From Desulfuromonadaceae bacterium GWB2_53_15 (GTDB lineage Bacteria; Desulfobacterota; Desulfuromonadia; Geobacterales; Pseudopelobacteraceae): a stretch of DNA of 6,296 bases. Where the stretch lies: NCBI GenBank assembly GCA_001824455.1, contig MHXL01000159.1:21656-27951 (forward strand), read 5' to 3'. Positions within the stretch are counted from its first letter, which is position 1. The number at the start of each line of letters is the position of its first letter. The notes below the pieces were generated by a model. That model worked only from the letters and a program-made list of their open reading frames with translations. It made no database searches and was not told where the DNA came from. The position numbers were made by a program, and so were the translations under genes. Of this stretch, positions 1-5,446 are shown piece after piece.

Positions 1-238
1 CGCCAATCTGGACTGCCGAGGTTTTGATGCCAAAATAGCCCAGGATGGAAGACCCGGCCACGATAAAGAGGACTATAACAAGACATGCAATTATGCAGCT
101 TCGCCGGGCAATGGCCCGACGTTCAAGCCTCGTCTTCGTCGGGGTGATGGCAAGGAAGGTAGGGATGCCGGCCAGAGGATCGACAATAATGAAGAGCTGG
201 CTTACGAAAATGGTTAATAACTCCAGGTAGCGTGTCAT
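1..238 (-). CDS. MarC-family integral membrane protein, N-terminal part (runs off the window)
   Basis: Only the first 79 codons are inside the window; the rest lies beyond base 1. The peptide begins MTRYLELLTIFVSQLFIIVD and continues with PLAGIPTFLAITP, which matches the first membrane helix and the conserved D-P-x-x-x-I-P-x-F motif of the MarC (UPF0056) family. A basic stretch (TKTRLERRAIARR) follows, then a second hydrophobic helix (about residues 46-70) and KTSAVQIG, where the family has its second loop. MarC proteins are inner-membrane proteins of about 200 residues. The family was once linked to multiple antibiotic resistance, but its transport substrate is not settled. The start is supported by AAAGGTG just upstream and by a 4-base ATGA overlap with a possible 26-codon ORF. 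It appears to be the last visible gene of the minus-strand string. Confidence 0.85.
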   Translation of the reverse strand, partial: MTRYLELLTIFVSQLFIIVDPLAGIPTFLAITPTKTRLERRAIARRSCIIACLVIVLFIVAGSSILGYFGIKTSAVQIG

Positions 239-315
239 GGTTGCACCTTTGCACTAACACAACCCTTCATATCCTCAACTAGTTTTTTCAGCCTCTTCGT
301 GTCGGCGCGCTCCAT
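235..315 (-). CDS. Possible 26-aa peptide translationally coupled to marC
   Basis: A 26-codon ORF sits between the regulator and marC. It reads MERADTKRLKKLVEDMKGCV and ends SAKVQP. GGGAAGG lies 4 bases before its ATG, and an in-frame TGA lies five codons upstream. Its TGA stop overlaps the marC ATG as ATGA, the classic arrangement for translational coupling. The peptide is basic and lysine-rich, could form one amphipathic helix, and holds a single cysteine. I recognise no family. It may be a real small protein, a leader peptide that sets marC translation, or a chance ORF in a 112-base gap. The combination of a ribosome site with an exact stop/start overlap is why it is listed. Confidence 0.4.
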   Translation of the reverse strand: MERADTKRLKKLVEDMKGCVSAKVQP

Positions 316-350
316 GGGGCCTTCCCGTCATGCTGCTCTTCGGTATCATG

Positions 351-689
351 TCAGCAGTGGCTCATCTGCCGGATCTTGAACAGCGGTTCGAGGATTGCTT
401 CGTTACGGCAAACCGGGCATTTGGAGGGAGAGGACAAGCGGTCGCGCTTGGTGAAAACGAAGCCGCACTTGCGGCATTCGGCCGGCGTAACCTGCAGCAC
501 GGCGCCGGAGACATGGATAGTCTGGCGAATATGCTCCAGATGGTCGCAGACATCTCTTTCCGGTATGCGAACCTCGGCCGATATTTCCATTGCCGAAAAT
601 GTCTGCTCATGGAGCAGATCGATAATCGCGTGGCGGATAGTTTCCTGTGCGGTGCGAGGGACGGCAGGTTTTTTGGGGATCTGCTTCAT
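351..689 (-). CDS. Predicted transcriptional regulator, HTH domain plus C-terminal zinc ribbon (COG3357-like)
   Basis: This is a 112-aa cytoplasmic protein. Residues 12-55 look like a winged-helix/HTH domain, with FSAMEISAEVRIPERDVCDH as helix-turn-helix and a following LEHIRQTI helix. The C-terminal part has two CxxC knuckles, C72-R-K-C75 and C91-P-V-C94, forming a rubredoxin-like zinc ribbon. This HTH plus Zn-ribbon layout is that of predicted regulators in COG3357. The gene follows the thioredoxin-CcdA gene with an ATGA overlap, so the two are probably co-translated, and it may control that gene or sense the same redox or metal state. An in-frame ATG six codons upstream (at 707) would give 118 aa. 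The 689 start is preferred for the exact overlap and because MKQIPKKP is, from memory, how homologues begin. Neither start has a strong Shine-Dalgarno sequence. Confidence 0.82.
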   Translation of the reverse strand: MKQIPKKPAVPRTAQETIRHAIIDLLHEQTFSAMEISAEVRIPERDVCDHLEHIRQTIHVSGAVLQVTPAECRKCGFVFTKRDRLSSPSKCPVCRNEAILEPLFKIRQMSHC

Positions 690-2200
690 CGGGCCACATC
701 TCCCCATCTTCTCATCACCATAGCCACCAGCAGCGATCCGCCCAACGCCGATATCAGGATGATCAACGAAACCAGCACGTTATTCATGAGCGCTGGATTG
801 GTGAGGAGGACAGCACCAAGCCCGAGCATCATGACGCCTGAGACGAGTTTCAGGAACCTTCCCTGCCATTCGGACAACTTCCGGCGGCCAAGTGTGAATG
901 TGAATCCCAGTACGATAAGAAACAATGGCACGACATACACAAAATTATACAGGACAAGATACAGGTAATATGTTGATGTTGTTAGCTTGTTCAGGGTAAG
1001 AATCCGGGTAAAGACCATGGGAAATCCGGCGGTGCAGAGCAGTTCATAAAAATTGGCGACGATCGCCAGCACGGTGGTCCCGATCGCCAGCGACACAAGT
1101 GAGCTGGAATGCACCAATTTTCGCATCCGGTCAAACAGCTTAGGCTTGGCACTGTCGGGAATGCTCAGGGAGACACCCTGTTTGAACAGGAAAAAATCCT
1201 TGATGTTGATCGCGGCAATGGCCACCGAGACGCACCCCGCGATGGTGGTAATGACTTCAACATGGCCCATTATCAGAAACAGGTTCAGCCAGGCCGCCAT
1301 GAACAGAAAATAGATGAAACCGGAAATGAACACAAAAATCCCGCCGATCAAGAGCATTTTATTGCGTGATTGGGCATGCACCAGCAGGCCGAGCAGGGAA
1401 AGGAGCACAAAGAATGCACAGGGATTGAAGCTGTCCATGCCCGCTATGACCAGCGTAAGCACCGGCAGAGAGGAGCTGCGGGCATCGAGGGGACCGAAAA
1501 ACGGGATGTTGACGGATGGATCCGTTTCCATCTTTTCGGCTGTTGGAGTGGTTCCTGAATCGAGGGGCAGCAATTGTGGGACCTGTGCCGGATCAGTTTT
1601 TCTGAACCGATCCGCCGGATCTACGCAGGCCCTAATACTGCATTCCTTGATTGCTTTTTCTATGGAGAACATGGACTGGGCAGTAAATCCCGTAAATACC
1701 CTGTCATTGATGACCGTGACCGGGACTCCGGAGGAGCGCATGCCATAAGCCCGCAGCATGGCTTCCATTAGTCCGGCATTGTCATGGTTGTACCAAACCT
1801 CGTAGTCCCTGATCTCCAGGGATGGCAGAGCGCGCTTCAGATCCGCAAAAAAAGTTTTTTCCTCTTCGCAATGGGGGCAGCCCCTTCCCCAGTAAAAATA
1901 GACGATGATCTTTTTATTGGAATCTGCCGGCTGCCTGGCAGGCTTTAGCTTTGTGCGATGAAAATCTTTCTGAACATCTTTTGTATCTTCCTGCTTACTT
2001 TGCTGCGGTTGCAAAGGATGCGACCCCTCGGGAACAGCCGGGGAGATAATGCCGCCCGGCTCGGAACAGACACCGTTTGAATCCTGGGCAACACCCGACG
2101 GGCAGTCCATCTCGGTGGTTCCACCCTCTGATGCGATTACCTTCGTTGCGACCAAATGCAGGCAGACACACAGAAGCAGCATGAAGATTCTGATCTTCAT
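686..2200 (-). CDS. Periplasmic thioredoxin-fold domain fused to CcdA/DsbD-like transmembrane electron-transfer domain
   Basis: The 504-aa protein has four parts. A signal peptide covers about residues 1-23, ending V-I-A. A linker covers about 25-95 and holds C33 and C45. A thioredoxin/glutaredoxin fold covers about 96-190 with active site C108-P-H-C111 after YFYWGRG and a likely cis-proline at P160 (SSGVPVT). A membrane domain covers about 245-496 with some six to seven hydrophobic segments. The membrane part has the two cysteines expected of CcdA/DsbD carriers, C261 (SFNPCAFF) and C389 (YELLCTAGFP). The likely role is to pass electrons from the cytoplasm across the membrane to the attached periplasmic thiol domain. 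Here the thioredoxin domain is N-terminal, whereas in DsbD it is C-terminal. An extra pair, C187 and C192, follows the thioredoxin fold. Upstream GGAG gives a normal ribosome site. The gene overlaps the HTH/zinc-ribbon gene by four bases. Confidence 0.88.
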   Translation of the reverse strand: MKIRIFMLLLCVCLHLVATKVIASEGGTTEMDCPSGVAQDSNGVCSEPGGIISPAVPEGSHPLQPQQSKQEDTKDVQKDFHRTKLKPARQPADSNKKIIVYFYWGRGCPHCEEEKTFFADLKRALPSLEIRDYEVWYNHDNAGLMEAMLRAYGMRSSGVPVTVINDRVFTGFTAQSMFSIEKAIKECSIRACVDPADRFRKTDPAQVPQLLPLDSGTTPTAEKMETDPSVNIPFFGPLDARSSSLPVLTLVIAGMDSFNPCAFFVLLSLLGLLVHAQSRNKMLLIGGIFVFISGFIYFLFMAAWLNLFLIMGHVEVITTIAGCVSVAIAAINIKDFFLFKQGVSLSIPDSAKPKLFDRMRKLVHSSSLVSLAIGTTVLAIVANFYELLCTAGFPMVFTRILTLNKLTTSTYYLYLVLYNFVYVVPLFLIVLGFTFTLGRRKLSEWQGRFLKLVSGVMMLGLGAVLLTNPALMNNVLVSLIILISALGGSLLVAMVMRRWGDVAR

Positions 2201-2264
2201 TCATCTCCATCCTTGGCGTTTCAAGATGCGAAAAGCCGGTCAATTGCCAGTCTTTCCCACTGCG

Positions 2265-2657
2265 CTACAAGGTCAACCCAGGCAATGAAGCCGGCCCTTC
2301 CCGCTGTTTTTGACAGCTGACGCAACACGGTACATACGGGGCCACCCGCAGACGCGCCTCGTCGATCTCCTCCCCGCAATCCTCACAGATGCCGTAGTTT
2401 CCTTCTTCAAACTTTGCAAGCACTTCCTCCATCTGCGTCAGTTGCTCCCGGCGTATATCGATTACTGCCAGTCCGGTGTCTTCCAACAGGGCGAGCATTC
2501 CCTGCTCACCGATATCCTGGGGGATATCGTACTGGGTGTGCAGCCCTTCACCCAGTTTCTCAAACAGCTCTGTCCGCAGTTCATTCCAGAGCTGGCGCTT
2601 TTCGTTAAACAGCAACGTTTTGAGCCGCGTTTGCCTCTTTTCGTCAGCCTGTGGCAT
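2265..2657 (-). CDS. DksA/TraR-family C4 zinc-finger protein
   Basis: This is a 130-aa protein with an N-terminal helical part (about 1-85) and a C4 zinc finger formed by C91-E-D-C94 and C112-V-S-C115, with 17 residues between the pairs as in E. coli DksA. C111 is an additional cysteine. The text around the finger (EEGNYGICEDCGEEIDEARL) is typical of the family. Such proteins enter the secondary channel of RNA polymerase and change promoter choice, often with ppGpp. Counting back 43 residues from the first zinc cysteine, as in E. coli, places D48-I-G-E51-Q-G53 where E. coli has the tip motif DxxDxA. A longer frame begins at 2684, but the start at 2657 has GGGAGG four bases upstream and is preferred. 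The gene follows the coiled-coil gene after 39 bases and precedes the thioredoxin-CcdA gene by 64 bases. Confidence 0.87.
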   Translation of the reverse strand: MPQADEKRQTRLKTLLFNEKRQLWNELRTELFEKLGEGLHTQYDIPQDIGEQGMLALLEDTGLAVIDIRREQLTQMEEVLAKFEEGNYGICEDCGEEIDEARLRVAPYVPCCVSCQKQREGPASLPGLTL

Positions 2658-2696
2658 GCCGCCTCCCTGCAACACAATGGTCACTAACAGATGCGT

Positions 2697-2984
2697 TCAC
2701 TTAAAGCGGGCAACTACCTTGTCCAAGGCTTGCTTCAACTCGCCGGCAGCCTTTTCCACCCCTTCCTTTGTTGTGTCCCAGGCCTCGCCGCCAGCCTTTT
2801 GCAGCTCGCTCCATTTTTCCTTATATACTGCCTTTTTACTGCGCAACCCCTCTATTTCCCGCATAAGTTCGGCCCTTGCCTCCGCGGAAACCATGGAAGT
2901 CTTTGTTTCGAGCGTATCGATCTTTGCCTTCCACTCCTTAAGTTGCGCTTCCAATTTCTTCAGGTAGTCCTCTTTCTTATCCAT
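2697..2984 (-). CDS. Small coiled-coil protein, sll1863-like stress-response type
   Basis: This 95-aa protein is highly charged and has no signal peptide or hydrophobic segment. Residues 1-65 (starting MDKKEDYLKKLEAQLKEWKA) have heptad-like spacing of L, I and V and should form a helical hairpin or coiled coil. Residues 70-95 (GEAWDTTKEGVEKAAGELKQ onward) form an amphipathic helix of the kind seen in LEA-like or apolipoprotein-like repeats. The layout agrees with small coiled-coil proteins annotated as sll1863-family stress-response proteins; that link is from memory and the exact role is unknown. The start at 2984 has AAAGGAG seven bases upstream. A longer frame from 3017 lacks a ribosome site. 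As the first gene of the minus-strand string it probably shares a promoter with the DksA-like gene, which suggests a stress-induced unit. Confidence 0.8.
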   Translation of the reverse strand: MDKKEDYLKKLEAQLKEWKAKIDTLETKTSMVSAEARAELMREIEGLRSKKAVYKEKWSELQKAGGEAWDTTKEGVEKAAGELKQALDKVVARFK

Positions 2985-3098
2985 GCGGTTTCTCCTTTCT
3001 GGTAAGCTGGAAGCCATTCTTTCTGCATATCTTGAGAATTGTTTGTGAACGAACTTTTCCTCTTCAGCAGAGTCTGGCCGGTATAATTACCTTCTGTA

Positions 3099-3126
3099 AC
3101 GATAGCACAGGCTGGGGCGACCGCAA
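3099..3126 (-). promoter_or_regulatory. Candidate promoter of the minus-strand stress/redox gene string
   Basis: On the minus strand TTGCGG (3121-3126) and TATCGT (3099-3104) are separated by 16 bases. The -10 element is preceded by TGC, an extended -10, and GCTATCGTTA also resembles the KCTATACTTAA pattern of sigma-S promoters. It would give a leader of roughly 108 bases before the coiled-coil gene. The match is moderate and by eye only. Confidence 0.3.
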
Positions 3127-3202
3127 GCCCTCGCTCGACGGCCAGCCCCACCCTTACGCTTTCAGCTTTGGCCAATAATCTTTCGATCCGAGGTTACCTT
3201 TA

Positions 3203-3229
3203 TGCATGTATGTTTTTAGCATACATGCA
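3203..3229. repeat. Perfect 10-bp inverted repeat (possible operator)
   Basis: TGCATGTATG and CATACATGCA are perfect inverse complements separated by TTTTTAG. No T-run follows on either strand, so it does not look like a terminator. It lies in the divergent gap between the minus-strand stress string and the plus-strand small-protein pair, about 210 bases upstream of the sigma-54 type -24 element. It is a plausible dimeric regulator or enhancer site. Confidence 0.6.
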
Positions 3230-3310
3230 CCAACCAGCATTGCCCTGCCGCATAACCTACTGTATTAACTAAATAATGTCACAGCAGCCATACATATCTC
3301 CCCTCCGATG

Positions 3311-3333
3311 ATAGTATATATCTCCTATACTAT
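3311..3333. repeat. 8-bp inverted repeat upstream of the sigma-54 type promoter
   Basis: ATAGTATA and TATACTAT are inverse complements around the 7-base spacer TATCTCC. The centre lies about 115 bases upstream of the -24 element, a normal distance for an enhancer bound by a sigma-54 activator. The arms are AT-rich, so chance pairing is more likely than for the 10-bp repeat at 3203. Confidence 0.4.
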
Positions 3334-3438
3334 TCTCTTTCTCATACTCAGCAGGCCGTTAACTCTCAAAAAGTATTTAATTAAATAACTACAGTAATTA
3401 CAGCAGATTATGACCAATATCACATTAAATATTTCTTT

Positions 3439-3454
3439 TGGCACAGCCGATGCA
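3439..3454 (+). promoter_or_regulatory. Sigma-54 (RpoN) -24/-12 promoter for the small membrane protein pair
   Basis: TGGCAC at 3439-3444 is followed after five bases by ATGCA at 3450-3454. The invariant GG and GC are separated by the required 10 bases, and the consensus TGGCAC-N5-TTGCA is broken only by A for the first T of the -12 element. Transcription would begin near 3465, leaving a leader of about 55 bases before the ATG at 3520. Sigma-54 promoters need an upstream-bound ATPase activator; no activator gene is in this window. Confidence 0.65.
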
Positions 3455-3519
3455 TTACTAAAAAACAAGAACGCTTCATCTGGCATACAGCAGATATTAC
3501 AAAATAAAAGGAGATCGCC

Positions 3520-3771
3520 ATGAAAACAAATCAAACTCTGACAGCGGTATTCAGCGCAGTTGCTCTCAGCCTCGTAACCAGTACAGCAGCCCTTGCATCA
3601 TCCGGAACAACCAGCAAGGTTTTTATTAGCGGTCCCCTGATCCTCCTGTTCCTCGGATTCTGCGCTATGGTGGTTGTTATCCAGTGCGTCCCGGCCATAA
3701 TAACCCTATACGGCATAATCACTGGTGCCGCCAGCAGCAAAGAAAAAGATACCGCCACTGCAAAGCACTAA
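3520..3771 (+). CDS. Small exported or membrane protein, 83 aa, unknown function
   Basis: The protein starts MKTNQTLTAVFSAVALSLVT and has a typical signal peptide ending A-L-A at residue 26. A short polar linker follows, then one long hydrophobic stretch from about residue 36 to 69 (starting FISGPLILLFLGFCAMVVVI) containing C48, C56 and P58. It ends in a polar, lysine-containing tail (KEKDTATAKH). It may cross the membrane once or as a tight helical hairpin. AAGGAG lies six bases before the ATG, so the start is firm. It is the first gene after the sigma-54 type promoter, and a second small membrane-protein gene follows after 77 bases. I do not recognise a named family. A small accessory subunit of a membrane complex is one possibility. 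Confidence 0.8.
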   Translation: MKTNQTLTAVFSAVALSLVTSTAALASSGTTSKVFISGPLILLFLGFCAMVVVIQCVPAIITLYGIITGAASSKEKDTATAKH

Positions 3772-3848
3772 GAGATTCAATACAAAATTATTGACCGGCT
3801 GATTATAAACAGACGCATAAAACAAATTATTCGGAGAGGAGTCAGGCC

Positions 3849-4019
3849 ATGGAATTATTCGCATCAGTAGGGGAAATCAAGGAAGTGTTCACCCTGGTAG
3901 ATTATTACCAGTATATTAAAGGTGTGGAATACCTGATCTGTGTAGCCTTCTTCGTCGGGTTCCCAATGTTTTACCGCTACATCAACAGCTCGGAAGAAAG
4001 CCAGGATACCAGCCACTAG
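3849..4019 (+). CDS. Small single-span membrane protein, 56 aa, unknown function
   Basis: This ORF begins MELFASVGEIKEVFTLVDYY and ends SSEESQDTSH. It has a polar, amphipathic N-terminal part, a tyrosine-rich stretch VDYYQYIKGVEYL (about 18-30), one hydrophobic span LICVAFFVGFPMFY (about 30-43) with C32 and P40, and a short acidic tail. GAGAGGAG lies just upstream of the ATG. The ORF is followed at once by a strong terminator, so it is the last gene of the two-gene unit. The order (tyrosine-rich helix, K-G-x-E-Y, short span) reminds me of tiny membrane subunits of respiratory complexes such as HmcD of sulfate reducers. That is a recollection of style, not a demonstrated homology. Length and pairing with the 83-aa gene are the main clues. 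Confidence 0.75.
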   Translation: MELFASVGEIKEVFTLVDYYQYIKGVEYLICVAFFVGFPMFYRYINSSEESQDTSH

Positions 4020-4047
4020 ACCAAATTCAGCACAACACTGCTTGCAT

Positions 4048-4085
4048 AAAAGCACACACCGATCAAACCGGCGTGTGCTTTTTTT
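4048..4085 (+). terminator. Strong rho-independent terminator, usable in both directions
   Basis: AAAAGCACAC (4048-4057) pairs with GTGTGCTTTT (4073-4082). After one A/C mismatch, CCG (4059-4061) pairs with CGG (4069-4071) around a 7-base loop, and a run of seven T ends at 4085. On the minus strand the mismatch becomes a G-U wobble, giving a continuous 14-bp stem followed by UUUU. It therefore probably also ends the converging oxidoreductase gene, whose stop is about 50 bases away. Confidence 0.9.
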
Positions 4086-4134
4086 GTTTCATAAAAGTCA
4101 GTTGTGCCCAGCGCGGGTCAGCGATGAACCAAGA

Positions 4135-5196
4135 TTATTTTGCCCGCAAATACTGATTAGGCCAGGGCACGTCCACCTGCAGCGCCGTGGCGGCATGGAG
4201 CGGCCAGTATGGATCGCGCAGCATCTGCCGACCCAACAGAACGACATCGGCCTGACCAGTGGCCACTATCTGCTCAGCCTGAACCGGCTCGGTGATACAG
4301 CCGACCGCTCCGCTGGCAATCCCGGCCTCAGACCGAACCCTGGCCGCAAAAGGAACCTGGAAGCCGGGACCAAAGGGAACCGGCTCATCCGGCACCGCAA
4401 ACCCTGAAGAGCAGTCAATAAGATCCACCCCAATCTCCTTCAGTTGTCGGGCCAAAATTACCGACTGATCAATGTCCCAGCCCCCTTCAACCCAGTCAGT
4501 AGCCGAAATCCGCACAAATAGCGGCAGTTCCACCGGCCATTCTTCACGCACTGCCCGGGCCACCCTCAGTGGAAAGCGGACCCGGTTTTCCAGACTGCCG
4601 CCGTAGTTGTCGTCCCTTTGATTAACCAATGGAGAGAGGAATTCGTGAAGCAGGTAGCCGTGGGCCATGTGCACCTCAACCACCTGGAATCCGGAGGCCA
4701 GCGCCCTTCGCGTTGCGGCGCGGAACTGGGTTTCTACCACGTCCATCTCGTCCGGAGTCAGGGCGCGGGGAACGGGATGCCCCTCGTCAAACGGGACGGA
4801 GCTGGGTGCTAGCGGCTGCCAGCCGCACGCCTCCATACCCAGCGGGCCACCGCCAAGCCACGGCAAAGTACATGATCCCTTGCGACCGGCATGGGCAAGC
4901 TGGATCGCGGCAATAGCACCGTGCTCCCGTATGAAGCGGGTGATCGGCAGAAACGCCTCGGCGTGGGCATCGCTCCAGATGCCGCAGTCGTCCGGGCTGA
5001 TACGCCCCTCGGGGCTAATCGCGGTTGCCTCGACCATAACCAGTCCCGCTCCACCCACGGCACGGCTGCCAAGATGAACAAGATGCCAGTCTGTGGGTAA
5101 ACCGTCGTGACAGGAATACTGACACATGGGTGAAACAAATATCCGGTTGCGAAACGTGATTGACTTTAAGCTGAATGGTGAAAATAGAATGCTCAT
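4135..5196 (-). CDS. NADH:flavin oxidoreductase, Old Yellow Enzyme family (YqjM/XenA class)
   Basis: This is a 353-aa TIM-barrel flavoprotein, full length for the family (about 340-365). It has no signal peptide, so it is cytoplasmic. Class-specific residues are present: C25 and Y27 in SPMCQYS (the cysteine that tunes FMN), Q99 and the HAGRKGS loop (102-108), H176-x-x-H179 in EVHMAHGY that binds the substrate carbonyl or nitro group, the NQRDDNYGGSLENR segment (192-205), R229 in RISATDW, and LGRQMLRDPYW near the C-terminus for FMN phosphate binding. These enzymes use NAD(P)H to reduce activated C=C bonds, and some reduce nitro compounds or xenobiotics; the true substrate here is unknown. GGAG lies seven bases before the ATG. 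It appears to be a single-gene unit, ending at the shared terminator near 4048-4085. Confidence 0.93.
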   Translation of the reverse strand: MSILFSPFSLKSITFRNRIFVSPMCQYSCHDGLPTDWHLVHLGSRAVGGAGLVMVEATAISPEGRISPDDCGIWSDAHAEAFLPITRFIREHGAIAAIQLAHAGRKGSCTLPWLGGGPLGMEACGWQPLAPSSVPFDEGHPVPRALTPDEMDVVETQFRAATRRALASGFQVVEVHMAHGYLLHEFLSPLVNQRDDNYGGSLENRVRFPLRVARAVREEWPVELPLFVRISATDWVEGGWDIDQSVILARQLKEIGVDLIDCSSGFAVPDEPVPFGPGFQVPFAARVRSEAGIASGAVGCITEPVQAEQIVATGQADVVLLGRQMLRDPYWPLHAATALQVDVPWPNQYLRAK

Positions 5197-5278
5197 GAGT
5201 AGTCTCCATTTATGGGGTTAAGAGGGGGATAAAATGGAACTGGCAACGCTCGCTTATCTAATCTGAGGAGCTAAGAAA

Positions 5279-5395
5279 ATGCTTTCCACAAAGCCTGTGG
5301 ATAACTTTGTCGTAATTGTGGATAAGTCACAAAAATGCAACGTAATATCCACTCCTTTTACAGCTTGCACAACAAATAATCACGTTCGCAACTAG
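5279..5395 (+). CDS. Doubtful 38-aa ORF overlapping the DnaA boxes
   Basis: GAGGAG at 5265-5270 lies eight bases before ATG at 5279. The ORF runs MLSTKPVDNFVVIVDKSQKC and on to HVRN before TAG. No hydrophobic span or motif is visible. The repeated V-D-N / V-D-K arises because the two TGTGGATAA boxes lie in the same frame 21 bases apart, which suggests the DNA sites rather than a protein shaped the sequence. It is kept because the ribosome site is good. Confidence 0.2.
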   Translation: MLSTKPVDNFVVIVDKSQKCNVISTPFTACTTNNHVRN

Positions 5396-5401
5396 CTGTA
5401 A
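5358..5401. repeat. 8-bp inverted repeat beside the DnaA boxes
   Basis: TTACAGCT (5358-5365) and AGCTGTAA (5394-5401) are exact inverse complements. Just inside them TGC and GCA can also pair if three bases (ACT) bulge out. The spacer is 28 bases. It lies between the strong and the distal DnaA boxes and may be a protein site or a cruciform-forming element. Confidence 0.4.
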
Positions 5402-5446
5402 TAGCTTGTCAATAGATATTTTGCATCTGTATGCAGTATTTTTTAA

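Larger units (their letters stand above)
3127..3519. other. AT-rich intergenic control region
   Basis: This 393-base stretch has no convincing gene. It holds the inverted repeats at 3203-3229 and 3311-3333, the sigma-54 type promoter at 3439-3454, and several CAGCAG-containing short repeats (3281, 3349, 3400, 3487). The last two share the imperfect pattern ACAGCAGAT(A)TTA. The AT-rich core, with runs such as TTTAATTAAATAA near 3376, could ease DNA bending between an activator and the promoter. Confidence 0.5.

Noticed and set aside
330..968. 212-codon plus-strand ORF opposite the regulator and thioredoxin-CcdA genes
   Set aside because: It is antisense to two clear genes with catalytic and zinc motifs and shows no domain of its own.
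2235..2249. Possible sigma-54 site TGGCAATTGACCGGC (minus) before the thioredoxin-CcdA gene
   Set aside because: GG-N10-GC spacing is right, but the -12 element reads CGGC instead of TTGC and the sixth base of the -24 element is wrong; it lies within a close gene string where no promoter is required.
2658..2684. Longer start of the DksA-like gene
   Set aside because: The first nine codons include the GGGAGG ribosome site of the shorter start and encode an unlikely glycine-rich lead.
3105..3165. TGGGGC ... GCCCCA inverted repeat in the GC-rich stretch
   Set aside because: Only six base pairs with a 26-base loop and no T-run; inner bases do not pair.
2960..3175. 71-codon minus-strand ORF overlapping the start of the coiled-coil gene
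   Set aside because: It overlaps the well-supported start and ribosome site of the coiled-coil gene and spans the likely promoter; no motif or ribosome site is visible.
3325..3534. 69-codon minus-strand ORF in the AT-rich gap
   Set aside because: It overlaps the start and ribosome site of the 83-aa gene and the sigma-54 type promoter on the other strand; its hydrophobic look comes from AT-rich codons, and no convincing ribosome site was seen.
4042..4407. 121-codon plus-strand ORF opposite the end of the oxidoreductase gene
   Set aside because: It starts before the terminator hairpin and runs antisense to a firmly identified gene.
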